In this document: positions 13,290 through 23,627 of the stretch, in pieces
How the letters are laid out: each line of letters opens with the position of its first letter
Position numbering within the stretch: position 1 is the first letter of the stretch
Assembly: GCF_027744825.2 (NCBI RefSeq)
Contig: NC_071340.1
Coordinates: forward strand, 12,288,001 to 12,352,000
Length of the DNA stretch: 64,000 bases
Source: Synchiropus splendidus
Taxonomy: Eukaryota; Chordata; Actinopteri; Syngnathiformes; Callionymidae
Direction of reading: 5' to 3'
The notes under the pieces: model-generated
Told to the model about the DNA's origin: nothing
The model's input: the letters and a program-made list of their open reading frames with translations, nothing else
Database searches by the model: none
Made by a program: the position numbers and the translations under genes

Positions 13290-13510
13290 TCAGAGAGCCA
13301 GTACATTGGTAGGAAGATGTTGAGGTTGGAACCGCCAGGCAGAAGGTGGAGAGGAAGACCAAAGAGGAGATTTATGGAGGTGGTGAAGGAGGACTTGAGG
13401 TTTGTAGGTTTGAGAGAAGAGGAAGCAGAGGACAGGGTGAGATGGAGGAAGATGATCCACTGTGGCCCCCCCTGAAGGGAGAAGCCAAAAGTAAAAGAAG
13501 TAGATGAAGA
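13290..13510 (+). mobile_element. Non-LTR retrotransposon (LINE) 3' end fragment
   Basis: A plus-strand frame reads GRPKRRFMEVVKEDL, then EDRVRWRKMIHCG, and stops with TGA at 13473-13475. This basic GRP.RRFM..VKED ... DR.RWR..I..GDP pattern is the familiar extreme C-terminus of fish non-LTR reverse transcriptase polyproteins (RTE-like, my best guess). It is followed by the usual AAGGGAGAAGCC and an AAAAGAAGTAGATGAAGA-like 3' end. Only the tail survives, as in a 5'-truncated insertion. Confidence 0.75.
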
Positions 13511-13867
13511 TTGACAGCAGATGACTCAAAACCCTTGCAGGATCCAAGGTCTCAAGCACTCATGTGTCACAGAATTTCAGATGATTTATTTGGTCTGGTT
13601 GGTGGCTAGATATGTTCCGTTAAGCTTCATCTTACCACCCCATAACACGAGCTAGATCTGTGTTTTTTGTTATGTGAAGCGAAGTCACTTGCACTTTTAT
13701 CAGTTTACCAGCCTGTGATGCTGGGATGAGAGGAAACTTCTGCTCATGTTAGTGTGGAACAGACGAGTCATGACTCTCCTCTGAGAAGATCCGTGGTGAA
13801 AGGGCCTTTATTATGAGGTGTACTGTGTGTGTGGATGTGCTGAGATGGGCCCCTGTCTCTGCTCTCA

Positions 13868-13985
13868 CTCTCAATTAATTCCGCTTATTTACATGAGCGT
13901 TTCTTTATCATGTAAAACGATTGCAAATGAGCTAATTAATTATCAGGTGAGTTGGAGTGCCGCGTCTCATTAGCACTAATTACCC
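13868..13985. promoter_or_regulatory. Candidate conserved enhancer, homeodomain-site rich
   Basis: A compact stretch with repeated ATTA/TAATTA cores (TCAATTAATTCC, GAGCTAATTAATTATCAG, CACTAATTACCC) plus ATTTACATGAG. Such density in unique, non-repetitive sequence is typical of conserved non-coding elements near developmental genes. Conservation itself is not visible in a single sequence. Confidence 0.3.
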
Positions 13986-14011
13986 GGCTAATAACCTACA
14001 CAAAGTCAGGT

Positions 14012-14024
14012 GGGGGGGGGGGGG
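14012..14024. repeat. Poly-G run
   Basis: A run of about 13 G bases followed shortly by a (TG)n tract. Confidence 0.9.
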
Positions 14025-14551
14025 TGTCTATACGATGTACCCTTGTGTGTGTGTGTGTGACCTGTTTGTTCTTGCCGGTGTGTTGTCATGTGCAGTTTGT
14101 TGTCCACATCACATCCATTAACATCCTCCTGACCTGGAGCAGGCTCAGCCAATCAGAGTTCAGCCTGCTGTCAGCAGGTGTCGTCAACCTGCCGTGAGAT
14201 TTATCAAAGTGACGGAGCCACCGCGCAGTGTGACAGCAGCATTTATCTCCCTCTCACTCTCTCTTCCCCCCTCTGTCGCTGTCTCTCTCTCCCGCAACAC
14301 ACACGCACAAACATCACCTTCTCCTATTCAGAAAACAATGTTAGAGCTTGAGGAAGATGATGCATGTCAACTGTTCATTGAGTCATTGCTGGAAAACTGT
14401 ATTTACAGCAATGACTTTCTGCCCACAATTTAAAGCAGTATGCAAAAGCCGATGGTCCTCTCACTATTGCCTCTGTAATTGGCAAAAGAGATTTTCATTT
14501 GCCCATATACTGTAGGTGCCTTTCATTTCATGACTCAACCATTAGCTGAGA

Positions 14552-14552
14552 T

Positions 14553-14583
<31 letters not shown>
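14552..14583. repeat. (GATA)n microsatellite
   Basis: About eight tandem GATA/AGAT units. Confidence 0.95.
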
Positions 14584-15040
14584 GGGGTCGACAAATGGTC
14601 CCCACAAGCACAGCTATAAAAACTCACACACACACAATGGGTTAACATTTTTATATCTGACTCCATATTCAAAATAGTATTATACTACCAATTCATTCTT
14701 GAATAGATTTGTGGTGGATCAGTAGTTCTCATGTACAAGGTTCGCCTGGTAATACTAAAAAAGTATTTTTCCCCCGATTATGCAGATTTCTTTAAAGCAT
14801 CCTCAGGCTCATTTATTCCAAGCATTTATCCCATTTAATCCCTACGTTTTCAGGATGATCTGCCACCAGAAGTTCTCGCCGTGTCTCTGGGGACCACTGT
14901 GATACACACAGATGCGTCACGTGCTGAGCACCCATGACTTCTGAACTTTCGCTGTGTCGCGACCTCATCATGATGATGTACAGCAAGCTCGCCATCGCCA
15001 TGGTAACCGGGACCAGTTGCACAGAGGAGCACCACAGGGG

Positions 15041-15062
15041 AACACACACACACACACACACA
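15041..15062. repeat. (CA)n microsatellite
   Basis: About 11 CA units followed by a short CAGA run. Confidence 0.9.
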
Positions 15063-18000
15063 GACAGACAGACAGTCTAATAGGGTCCTCCATCTGTCTA
15101 TGTAAATCAATCCTGACCTTTGGTGAACCCTGGCAGAGCAGGTTGACAGTTAATCACTTGATAAGTGCGTTGTGTGTTTGTGTGCACATCTGTTTACATT
15201 ATCAATGTGTGTCTATTGTTTTGCTGTGGAGTGCAGCGGGGACGAGGGTGGCAGCAGGTCACGAAACCATTAAAAATGATTGAAAAAGCCCATTGGCATA
15301 TATGTTCATACGCCACGACTATTTTTCAAAACATGCCGAGATAAACGTTTAGGATAGTGACCCGTAGAGAGAGCCATACAACAAGACGTTTGTCCTGAAG
15401 TTTGATTATTTTAAAAATACGCTTCCAAAAATAGTTATTGAAATGAATACATGAAAATGTCTTGCACAAAATACCTTACTCTTTGACTCCTTCTCCTATC
15501 TGTTCTTCTTCACGTCTGTGTGTGGAGGGGATCAATATGTCAATACAGCTTGTAGATGAGGTCACTTTTGGGCTCTGCGACCCACTTTAGCAAAGATACA
15601 TACGGGGAGTGATCAATGAATATGTAAGGAATTTGAAGGTATATGCTCATTACTCACAGGGGATGCTGTTTGAAAATCGATGTGGTCGGGTACGCATCGC
15701 TTTTCATGCCATAAATCAACGTAGAGCGACCTCATGGTCTTTAACTTCCATTTAAGAACACATTTAGTCGGCCTCAGTATTCCAGCTGTACGTCTAACAG
15801 TCTGACTGAACCTCTAGTTCTAGTAGAAAGCGTTGGATGACAACAACGCCACGACCAACGGATTTATAAAGATACACTAAACTACTCAAGATAATCTGTC
15901 AGATTAACACACATGTAAAATGTTAATGCTAATCCGCCACCGTCCTTCTTCAGGTCACTGAGACAAGACAGATCTGTGGCTTTCATAAACAGTATTTAGA
16001 TGCTTAGTAATACACTAACCTACAGTGGAAGAGAACACACAACATTCTGACCTCTGAAGTGACCTTCAAGTTCAAGGCCACACCCTTCTTGTTATTAGAT
16101 GAGACCAAAAATGAACTCTTATGAAATTCACTCTATAAAATATATGAAAGAGCAAAAAGTGATCTCAAGACCAACAAAGAACTTCCATCAAACTGCTCAT
16201 TTTGTAAACAGCCGATGCTATAAGTGTATATTAAACATATAAATTGGTGGGTGTTTGATGAAAGAGAGTTTCTCTTGCTTGTGAGTCGGTAGTGATGGAA
16301 GGAAACGTCTGGAACTAAGTGCTGCCAAAAAATAGCTTCCAACAGTCAAAACAGAAACTGATATATCAGAGTCCTTTTTTCCTTTAATATTCGCGGAGAT
16401 GTTGAAATATCCCAGTAATTAATGTGTAGTAGTGGTGTGACGAACCAGAAAGACATCATTCTTGCTGTCTGATACAAGCCAGTGCAACAGGAAGTTGCTG
16501 CCTCCCTGTGGTCGAACCGGGAACAAACAGGATCATCACAATCATGAAAAGGAATATGATTCATTTATCAGAAGAGCGTGGTATGGTCCCGTGACAGTGC
16601 AGCCTGTGCGCGTGTGTGCACGTGTGTGCGTGTGGCGTGTCCTTAGAAAGACTGTTGCCTCACATGTCAATGCCAGTGGTCCAATGGTCTGACCTTTGAC
16701 CTCTCCAGATGGAGTGGGTCTGTGTGTCATTTACAAATCTTAAGATTAAATAAAACACAATGAAAAGTACAGATCAAAATGTACTCTTGCTTTTGAAGTA
16801 AACTATGTTTTTAAAGAGTGTAAATCACCGTCCAAACAACTGGAACAGATTCTTGAAGCCTCTGCTGTGTGAAAATCATTTCAAACATGTTCGGACCGTA
16901 ATTCATTCACATGAGAGCGGCTCAGAAAAAGATGACACATTTTATTCCCCACAAACATCATTGTCTCTGTTATAATAAAAAAAAGCTCTGTTTTAGTGGT
17001 AATATATTTATGACGGTCATTAACCTTCCTGTGTCAGACCTCATCTAATTATCAACAGCGGAACACACACGCTGCTCACTCACACACACACAGACACACA
17101 CACAAACACACCACTCCACCCTGCCTCTGCTCCCCCACATGTTTGACAAATGAGTGGTCTCGCCTCATCAAGCACATGACAATGTAAACAGATGGGAAGA
17201 GGAGATGAGGCCCCGTGCCAACGCACACACACAGACAAAAGCGCACACACACACAAACATATGTTGCATTTATTCCCCGCTAGTTTGAGCCTTTTGTGGA
17301 CACAATTAAGACGAAGCATTTTTTTTTCTGATTTATAATTGATTTACAAGCGTGTCATCGTAGGGTCACATGACTCCAGTCGGGCCCCAACAGGCACAGA
17401 ACTCAAGGACAAGATGAGTCCGGCAGGAAGCTGTCTGTGGTGGGAACAGACACTGAAATGACAAACCTGTAGATTAGCACACAGCCTGGCACCAAAAAAT
17501 TAAAAAATGAAGGGGCAAAATAAAACGCAAACATTTTTCCAGCAGCTGCAGGAACAACCCTATCTGTTCCGATGCAGACCTTCTGAGGTCCACGTTGTTG
17601 GAAACGCTTCTCTATGGTTATAGTTGTTTTGTCACTCAACTTGTACGCCTCTTTCAAGCAGCGTATCTAAGACTGGCTGGGCTTCACCTGTAGGCTGCTT
17701 CCATCTGTGGGATCTCTTCTGGCACAGCCGTCACAGCGCGCTTTCACACTGCGGATTCTGTCTCCAGACAAAGCTCTTTCGTCTCAGAAGTCCAAGATGT
17801 GAAGACAAGCGAGTTGGGTTTTGGCCGCGGACTTGATCCCAGTTGGAGGCCTGTCTCAGGAAATGCTTAGCGGGGGGTGAGCTTCTCGCCTCAGGCGACT
17901 CAGTGCTAGACGCTGGAAACTATGTGTACAGCATGACTCCACAAAAACATGATAAATGCCGGGCAGTAAAGGGTCTGATTGCTGTCTGGGCGGACAGCAT

Positions 18001-18680
18001 CGTTCAAAAACAACTTCTCAAACTCCCAGAACACTGAGGTGTGCAGCTGGGAGAATTGGAAAAAATGCGCTCTGGGACAGGAGTGCAGTGCAGCGGTCCA
18101 TAACTCATGATGTGTGCGTTTGATAACTCACATGTTTTCGCCTTTATGGGGCTGATAAACTCCTGATTTTATGGACAAAGAGACTTGCCTAAATGAATAA
18201 TGTTGCCCTCTACAGTAACTATTTTCACTGTTGTGGTGTGACAGCAGTCTGTGTGAGGACAGCGAAGAGGACGCTGATTTTCCCCAAGTTACTTAAGATC
18301 ACCAGACTGTTCATTCATCATTTGTGACGTCGGGATCTGTACTTAAATGATTAAAATCTTCTCGATCGTCAGTAACCTCTCTCACTGTGTTCAACGTGTT
18401 GTGAGAGCAGCGCGGAGCCCTCAAGAAGCTCGGTATTACGCAGCTTGTTCCCGCTATTTCCTTGTAAAACCAACGTGACAAGACTGTTTCATGTTTATTT
18501 TGGCTGTGAAACGTCACATTCTAACAGCCATGGCGGAGCTTCGTCGTCAATTCAGTTCTGAGGTGAGGACGACTCATAGTACTAAGAAGTGACCGAGAAA
18601 TACGATGGTCAAGACGATGGTGCTAACTAGGTTGTCGCGCGGCTCATGATGACTTCCTTGAGATGTGCTTCATTATGGGT
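15063..18680. other. Intergenic, no gene seen
   Basis: Non-coding sequence with TG/CA-rich patches at 16600-16640 and 17060-17260. Open frames are short and low-complexity, with no splice-supported coding exon recognised on either strand. Confidence 0.4.
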
Positions 18681-18689
18681 CATAAACCA

Positions 18690-19580
18690 GCTATTTGGCG
18701 CAGAGCGCTGCCCGCTGAGGAGAAAAAAAGGACATTGCAGAGGCGCAGTGGTGCGAGGCTGCACAGCAGGGGGCGAATTGGACTTGGGCCACCCGAGACA
18801 GAACCCTTAGTGTGAACAGCCCCTTAGGTCTCCAGACCCACCCACTGGAGGAAGTAGAACACCAATGTTGCTGGGAACCAAAAGCAGCCAACTTTGATGC
18901 GCAAGATGGCTGCGTGCCCCCATTTTAGAACTGCTTTGTCACTTGGGCTTTTTTCCCCCTTGGTGGGTCGCGGTGAGCCTTTCTTCCCATGGCACTGTGG
19001 GCTTGGCAGCTTTATGGTTTTCTTGCTCTGGCATGGCAGGACTGTGTGTTGTTGGAGCGGGGCCACCACCACATGCCGTGGGAAGACACAGAGATCCACC
19101 CTTCAGCTCCCAGTCAGAGGCATGTTGCCAGGTAGAAAAATTCTCATCTGCAATGCTGGTTTTATGGTCCTTGTCCCCTTCCCTTGCTAAGAGCACGGCT
19201 TCAGACCTTTGGGCCTGCTTGTTGTTGGCTTTGACTTGTGGCTGCCATTTTCACAACCAAAGTCCCTCCTGTGTCCATCCACCCCGCTGTCATCTGGTGG
19301 TCCTTCTCTGCTGCCTCATGGACTCTTTCTACCACAAGACCATGTCTCAGTCTGGCATATCGGCTGTACTCCATCTCTTCCGGCTGTGGTGTCCAGTCCT
19401 GGAATACCGTGGTCGTGGTTTCTGGTGGTGCTTTGTTTCCAACACAGCTTTCTGGGTCTTCCACCTTCTACCACTGTTTATGGTTTCGCTTGCTTGTCTT
19501 ACAGAAGGAAAGTAAACCCCACCCTTGTCTTAGTGGCTTGACCTCCCCCGCATCCAGAACTGGTAGTAATTGAGAAGCAG
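18690..19580. other. Anomalous multi-frame open region, possible old mobile element
   Basis: Between about 18820 and 19575 several frames on both strands lack stops for 80-190 codons, including a plus frame at 18943-19515 and minus frames at 18824-19099 and 19201-19464. None encodes a recognisable domain. The right side of the minus-strand sequence includes GGGGCTGTTCACACTA, a style often seen at ends of fish DNA transposons. I infer repeat-derived or biased-composition DNA, with no gene called. Confidence 0.3.
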
Positions 19581-20283
19581 TGAGAAAATATCACATTCTC
19601 TGGAATCATTAAGATATGCTAATTTCTGTTCCTTTCATTAGTTCCTGACTGAGGTCCGACTCTAACTGGCCACCGCTGCAGGCTCCGCGTCACCACCTGT
19701 GGCTGACCACCTAGGTCACAGTCACGGAGGATTTCGAGCGGCGACGGTGTTGAAAAGTGTGGCTTTGTTTTGTTTGCGAAGATAAGGCGTCTGAAGGATG
19801 AGCAAACCCCTTTGACACCATGGTAGAATGAAGAATGAGTGTTCCGTGTTTGGTCTGTGACTACACCACACACCTTCGAGCTAACTTTTCTTTTCAGTGA
19901 TGTAGTGAAGTGTCCTCAGTCTCTCTCCTCCCCCAGAACTGAATAACCACAACTGAACTAGGGAGCTACATTGAACACATCCTTTTAGGTTATTATTCAA
20001 AAAGACATTTTGACGTGGATGTTGATCAGATATTTTATGGGATAAACGTATATAGTGATGATTTAAAATTCTTCTCAAGGACCAATGAAGACTTCAGTTT
20101 TATAGAACTGGAGCTCTCTGTCAACTGTTTTATGCTTTATGCTTCACAGGGTTAATACATGTTCCTGGATTATGTGTCATTTTTTTAATATACTTGTTTA
20201 ATAATGTATGCTCTCTGAGTATCGCAGTGAGATGATTTAAGCAACTTTAGCTTAAACAGAAGAGAGTCGTGGAAAACGCTCAG

Positions 20284-20289
20284 AATAAA
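20284..20289 (+). other. Plus-strand AATAAA
   Basis: An AATAAA on the plus strand lies 5 bp from the minus-strand signal at 20294-20299, making the site two-sided. No plus-strand gene ending here was found, so it may be incidental. Confidence 0.2.
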
Positions 20290-20293
20290 AACA

Positions 20294-20299
20294 TTTATT
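20294..20299 (-). other. rasef: Likely poly(A) signal of rasef
   Basis: AATAAA on the minus strand, about 1.25 kb past the rasef stop codon. It is the first clear canonical hexamer I found downstream of that stop, which implies a 3' UTR from 21544 to about 20280. Confidence 0.45.
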
Positions 20300-21544
20300 G
20301 CACAACATTAGCCACTTTGCCTTAGTACAAATGAAAAACAAGAATGTTCCCATGAATCAGGTAGATCATCAGATCATCATCACGTCACTGAGGAAGACAG
20401 CGTAGTGAATGCACCTGTGCAGACATCAGAGGTTCTGCGTCCTGAAGGAAGGAAGTGAGGGGGGAGAGCAAACACCTGCCAGAGGAGAGGAGTAACCAGG
20501 ATCAATAGCCACAGTGAGATTCACAGCATCCAGTCCTCTTCTGATCGGAGGACATTTCAATTCTGGCCGTGGAGGCTGCAGCAGTCAGTGACGGAGGTCA
20601 TCTTTCGCCCGCCGAAAAGATCCCATGATAAAAGGGAGACGATAAAAATGCGACAAAATTATTCAACTGCATCGACATGTCGTTCGGCAGTTCTAGTTCA
20701 GCTGTGAAAACGAAGCTCTGCTCTTAGGTTTATCAAAAACCAGTGTAACACTGCAAGGTAAAACAAAAAACACATTCGTAGTATTTCCCCATGAAAACCA
20801 GCTTCTTCTGAACTTCCCACGTCAAAATTGGTCAATCCACTTTTCCTTATCCTTTTTATCAACTGTCAAACGTTCCGAAATGTTCAAATAGGAGTGAGTT
20901 TAAAAATGGATAAAATAAAGTGGGTTTCAATTTGTACGCTATGGTACCTGGAGGGCTTGTTGTTTGGGAAATGTATGGTGAGACTGAGCCATACGTTTTA
21001 GCAGGTCAATCTTCAGTACAAAAAAAAAACAATTCCATCGTTCCACTCGGACCCTAATTCTAGTAGAAACACCAACTTCTTTACCTCGCGTAACCATCCA
21101 ACTGATTATGAGGAAGGTATTTGACACGTTTTGTTTACAATGTATTAAAGAACAACCGTCCAGACAGTCACTGTTGTCCACCACTGCTGGTTAGCCAAGT
21201 TAGGAGGAAGCTACATGGTAGAGAAAGCCCCCAAGCTGGAAACAAACCTTCTGATCGTGCAGCTGTAGCACCCACAGTGCTGCCGGAATAAAAAAAAAAA
21301 GATGACGGTAAAATCCAAAAAATTGGCAGCAGATTTCCTCCAGAGGACGAGTAGAACCACCACTCATCTGACGTTTGTTCTGTGACAGTAATTTATGTAC
21401 AAGGAGAGGCGCAGCAGAGTGATAGGAAGCAGCGATGAAGCCGTAACTGGTTGATGAAAACAGCACTTGACGCTCTGCTGATCCGCTTTTCTTTTCTCTT
21501 CAGGTCTGGACAACCCGTGATCACAGTTCCAAACTAGCGCTGGA

Positions 21545-23627
21545 TTAAGTGCAGCAGGAGAAGTTTGGTTTCCTCCTCGGAGCGTCCAAGCTGGGAAGTG
21601 ACTGGTGGCAATTGTTCTCTTCAAAGAGGGCGTGTTTGGTCACCTGTCTGTGAAGAGAGGGGCAGCCATATTGGTTTGTACATTGACTTAAATGTTTAAA
21701 AAATGGCCTCAAAGTTCACCTAAACGTAGTTAAATTATTAAATATACAATCAGCTTTAAATGAAAATGCTATTTTCTTATTTAGTCGATTCATCGTCGGA
21801 GAGCTGACACATTTCTACGACCTATATTTGCCCACTATGAGGCAGCAAATGAGAATTCTTGACACCAGCGAGGTGCGTTTCATTCCTCACAACTAATACC
21901 TGGCCAGATGCAGAACCGCTTCTACGATGTTGGCCCCGTCCTTGGCGCTGGTTTCACAGAACAGAGTGTTGTAGGTCTGTTTCAGTGGAGACACATCACA
22001 TTGTTAATGAACCATTTTTACATTTCATATTCTGACGTCAGTGAAAGGTGACAAGGAAATACCATGGCCAGCTTCTCTCCGTAGCTGGTCGGGACGCAGC
22101 TGACTGCTTCGTTCCTGAGGTCACACTTATTCCCCACAAGCATGATGGGAATGTCCTCCTGAGAAACATCCTGCCATGGCAAGAGTTTGGGGTTGAATTA
22201 AGGAAGAAATTTAAAAAAGGGGTTCGTGGCACAGGTTCATAATTTCATCAACTTTCAGCTGATATTTCCATTTAAATTTTGTGTTACTAAAGTACAGTAA
22301 CTTTTTTGAGAAAGTACATTTGTCCTGTTTAAATTGAATTACTTGAAATTATACTTAAAACACTGGTGTAAATTATCACAATTGTAGGGAACAAAATCAA
22401 GTCGCCCATTAACAGAAATTTAACAAAGTTATAAGCCAGCTTGTCATTGAAACCTGTTCATTTCATTTTGTGGCGGACAGACAGATGCACATCACAAAGG
22501 TAATATAATGACTTGTAAGTCTTATTGTGTCCATTTTAGGGCCGATATGATCATTTAAATTCAAATTTAATTTCTACGGAGCCCTGGAAGAGACATGCAT
22601 GACTTTATTTCATTTTTTTTATCTCGAGATAAATGTTTTATTGAGATATTTTTTTAATAAAAGTCACTAGGAGGTAAAATTCTATAAAAAAAAATGAAGT
22701 CATGCACGTCAACACATACATGTCTCTTCCAGGCTCCCGTGAATGTCACTTTCAAAAGCTTATTTCCAGTTATTCCAGTCGATGTCGTCCTGCTTTGCTC
22801 CACTAGGAGGCAACAAAGGATAACTCAATGACCAAAACGAAACACGCTAACGCAGCTGGCAACATGCTCTCGCATCTCAAACCAAGTACTAACGTTAACA
22901 ACGCCAAACAAACACAAAATAACTGTTTCAAGCAAGTAGTGGCAGAAGGGACAAATGAAAAACCATCCAAATAACACACGTGGCACACAGAACTTACATG
23001 TCTGCAGCATTTGAAAAGGAGAAATTGGCATTGTTATTGGTTATCAACTGTTACCATGGCAACACAGAATCACAACCAACGTGACAATATAGCACAGATC
23101 GGTACCTCGATCATGTCCACCCACTCCCTCACGTTCAGGAAACTCTTCTCACATGTGACGTCATACAGCAGCAGCACGCCGTCCGCTCGGCGGAAATACG
23201 ACTTTGCAATGCTGCGAAACCTGAGAATTTAAAATAAAAAAATGTAGTTTGGTGTGCGACATCCTCTCCTTTCTTCAAGCATCTTCACCTTTCTTGTCCA
23301 GCCGTGTCCCATAACTGCAGTAATGTGGGCTCGCCGTCTACGATGAGAGTTTTCATCTGGAAATCCACTCCTGAAAACACGAGACATCAGTTCGCGGCAC
23401 TTTACAATTCTGAATTCTGAGACGACTCGTGAGGGAAAGTACGCACCGAGAGTGGCACTCGAATTCAACTTAAATTCATTCTTGCAGAGTCGAAGCAGGA
23501 AACTGGACTTTCCCACCGCGGCGTCTCCGGCCAGGACGATCCTGTAGGCCTTCTCCGACGTCATGTATCCCAGGTCGACACCGTCCTTGTCATCCCTCTG
23601 GAGAACCAGACGTTCATCCTCTTCATA
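21545..23627 (-). CDS. rasef: rasef Rab GTPase exons and prenylation tail
   Basis: Six exons encode the GTPase. G1 is GDAAVGKS (636-643 in the 823-aa join), G3 is DTAGQE (684-689, catalytic Gln present), G4 is NKCD (742-745) and G5 is ETSAK (772-776). [10 protein letters not shown] and [10 protein letters not shown] are Rab-like. Between NKCD and GEKLAM the loop is a few residues shorter than in human RASEF. The last exon (21545-21647) is divergent but ends SCCT, matching the double-Cys geranylgeranylation tail (human ends NCCNG). The stop TAA is at 21545-21547. Confidence 0.93.

Larger units (their letters stand above)
10721..13290. other. Intergenic, CA-rich, no gene seen
   Basis: Moderately GC-rich non-coding sequence around 10980-12180 holding the CA/TG tracts. 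The 11110-11270 part (TGATTACC, CATTAAAAATCAG, CCAATTAGC) resembles vertebrate conserved non-coding DNA but cannot be tested here. An AT-rich unique tract follows from 12720 to 13260. Confidence 0.4.

Noticed and set aside
16490..16530. GGTCGAACCGGGAAC resembling a tRNA T-arm
   Set aside because: No acceptor stem or anticodon arm can be drawn around it.
18943..19515. 190-codon plus frame as a gene
   Set aside because: Starts at TTG, overlaps several equally open frames on both strands, and has no identifiable domain; kept only as an anomaly.
20560..20640. Possible rasef last exon ending DCCSLHGQN
   Set aside because: It contains CC near a stop, but the exon at 21545-21647 fits the donor phase and RASEF tail better and ends SCCT.
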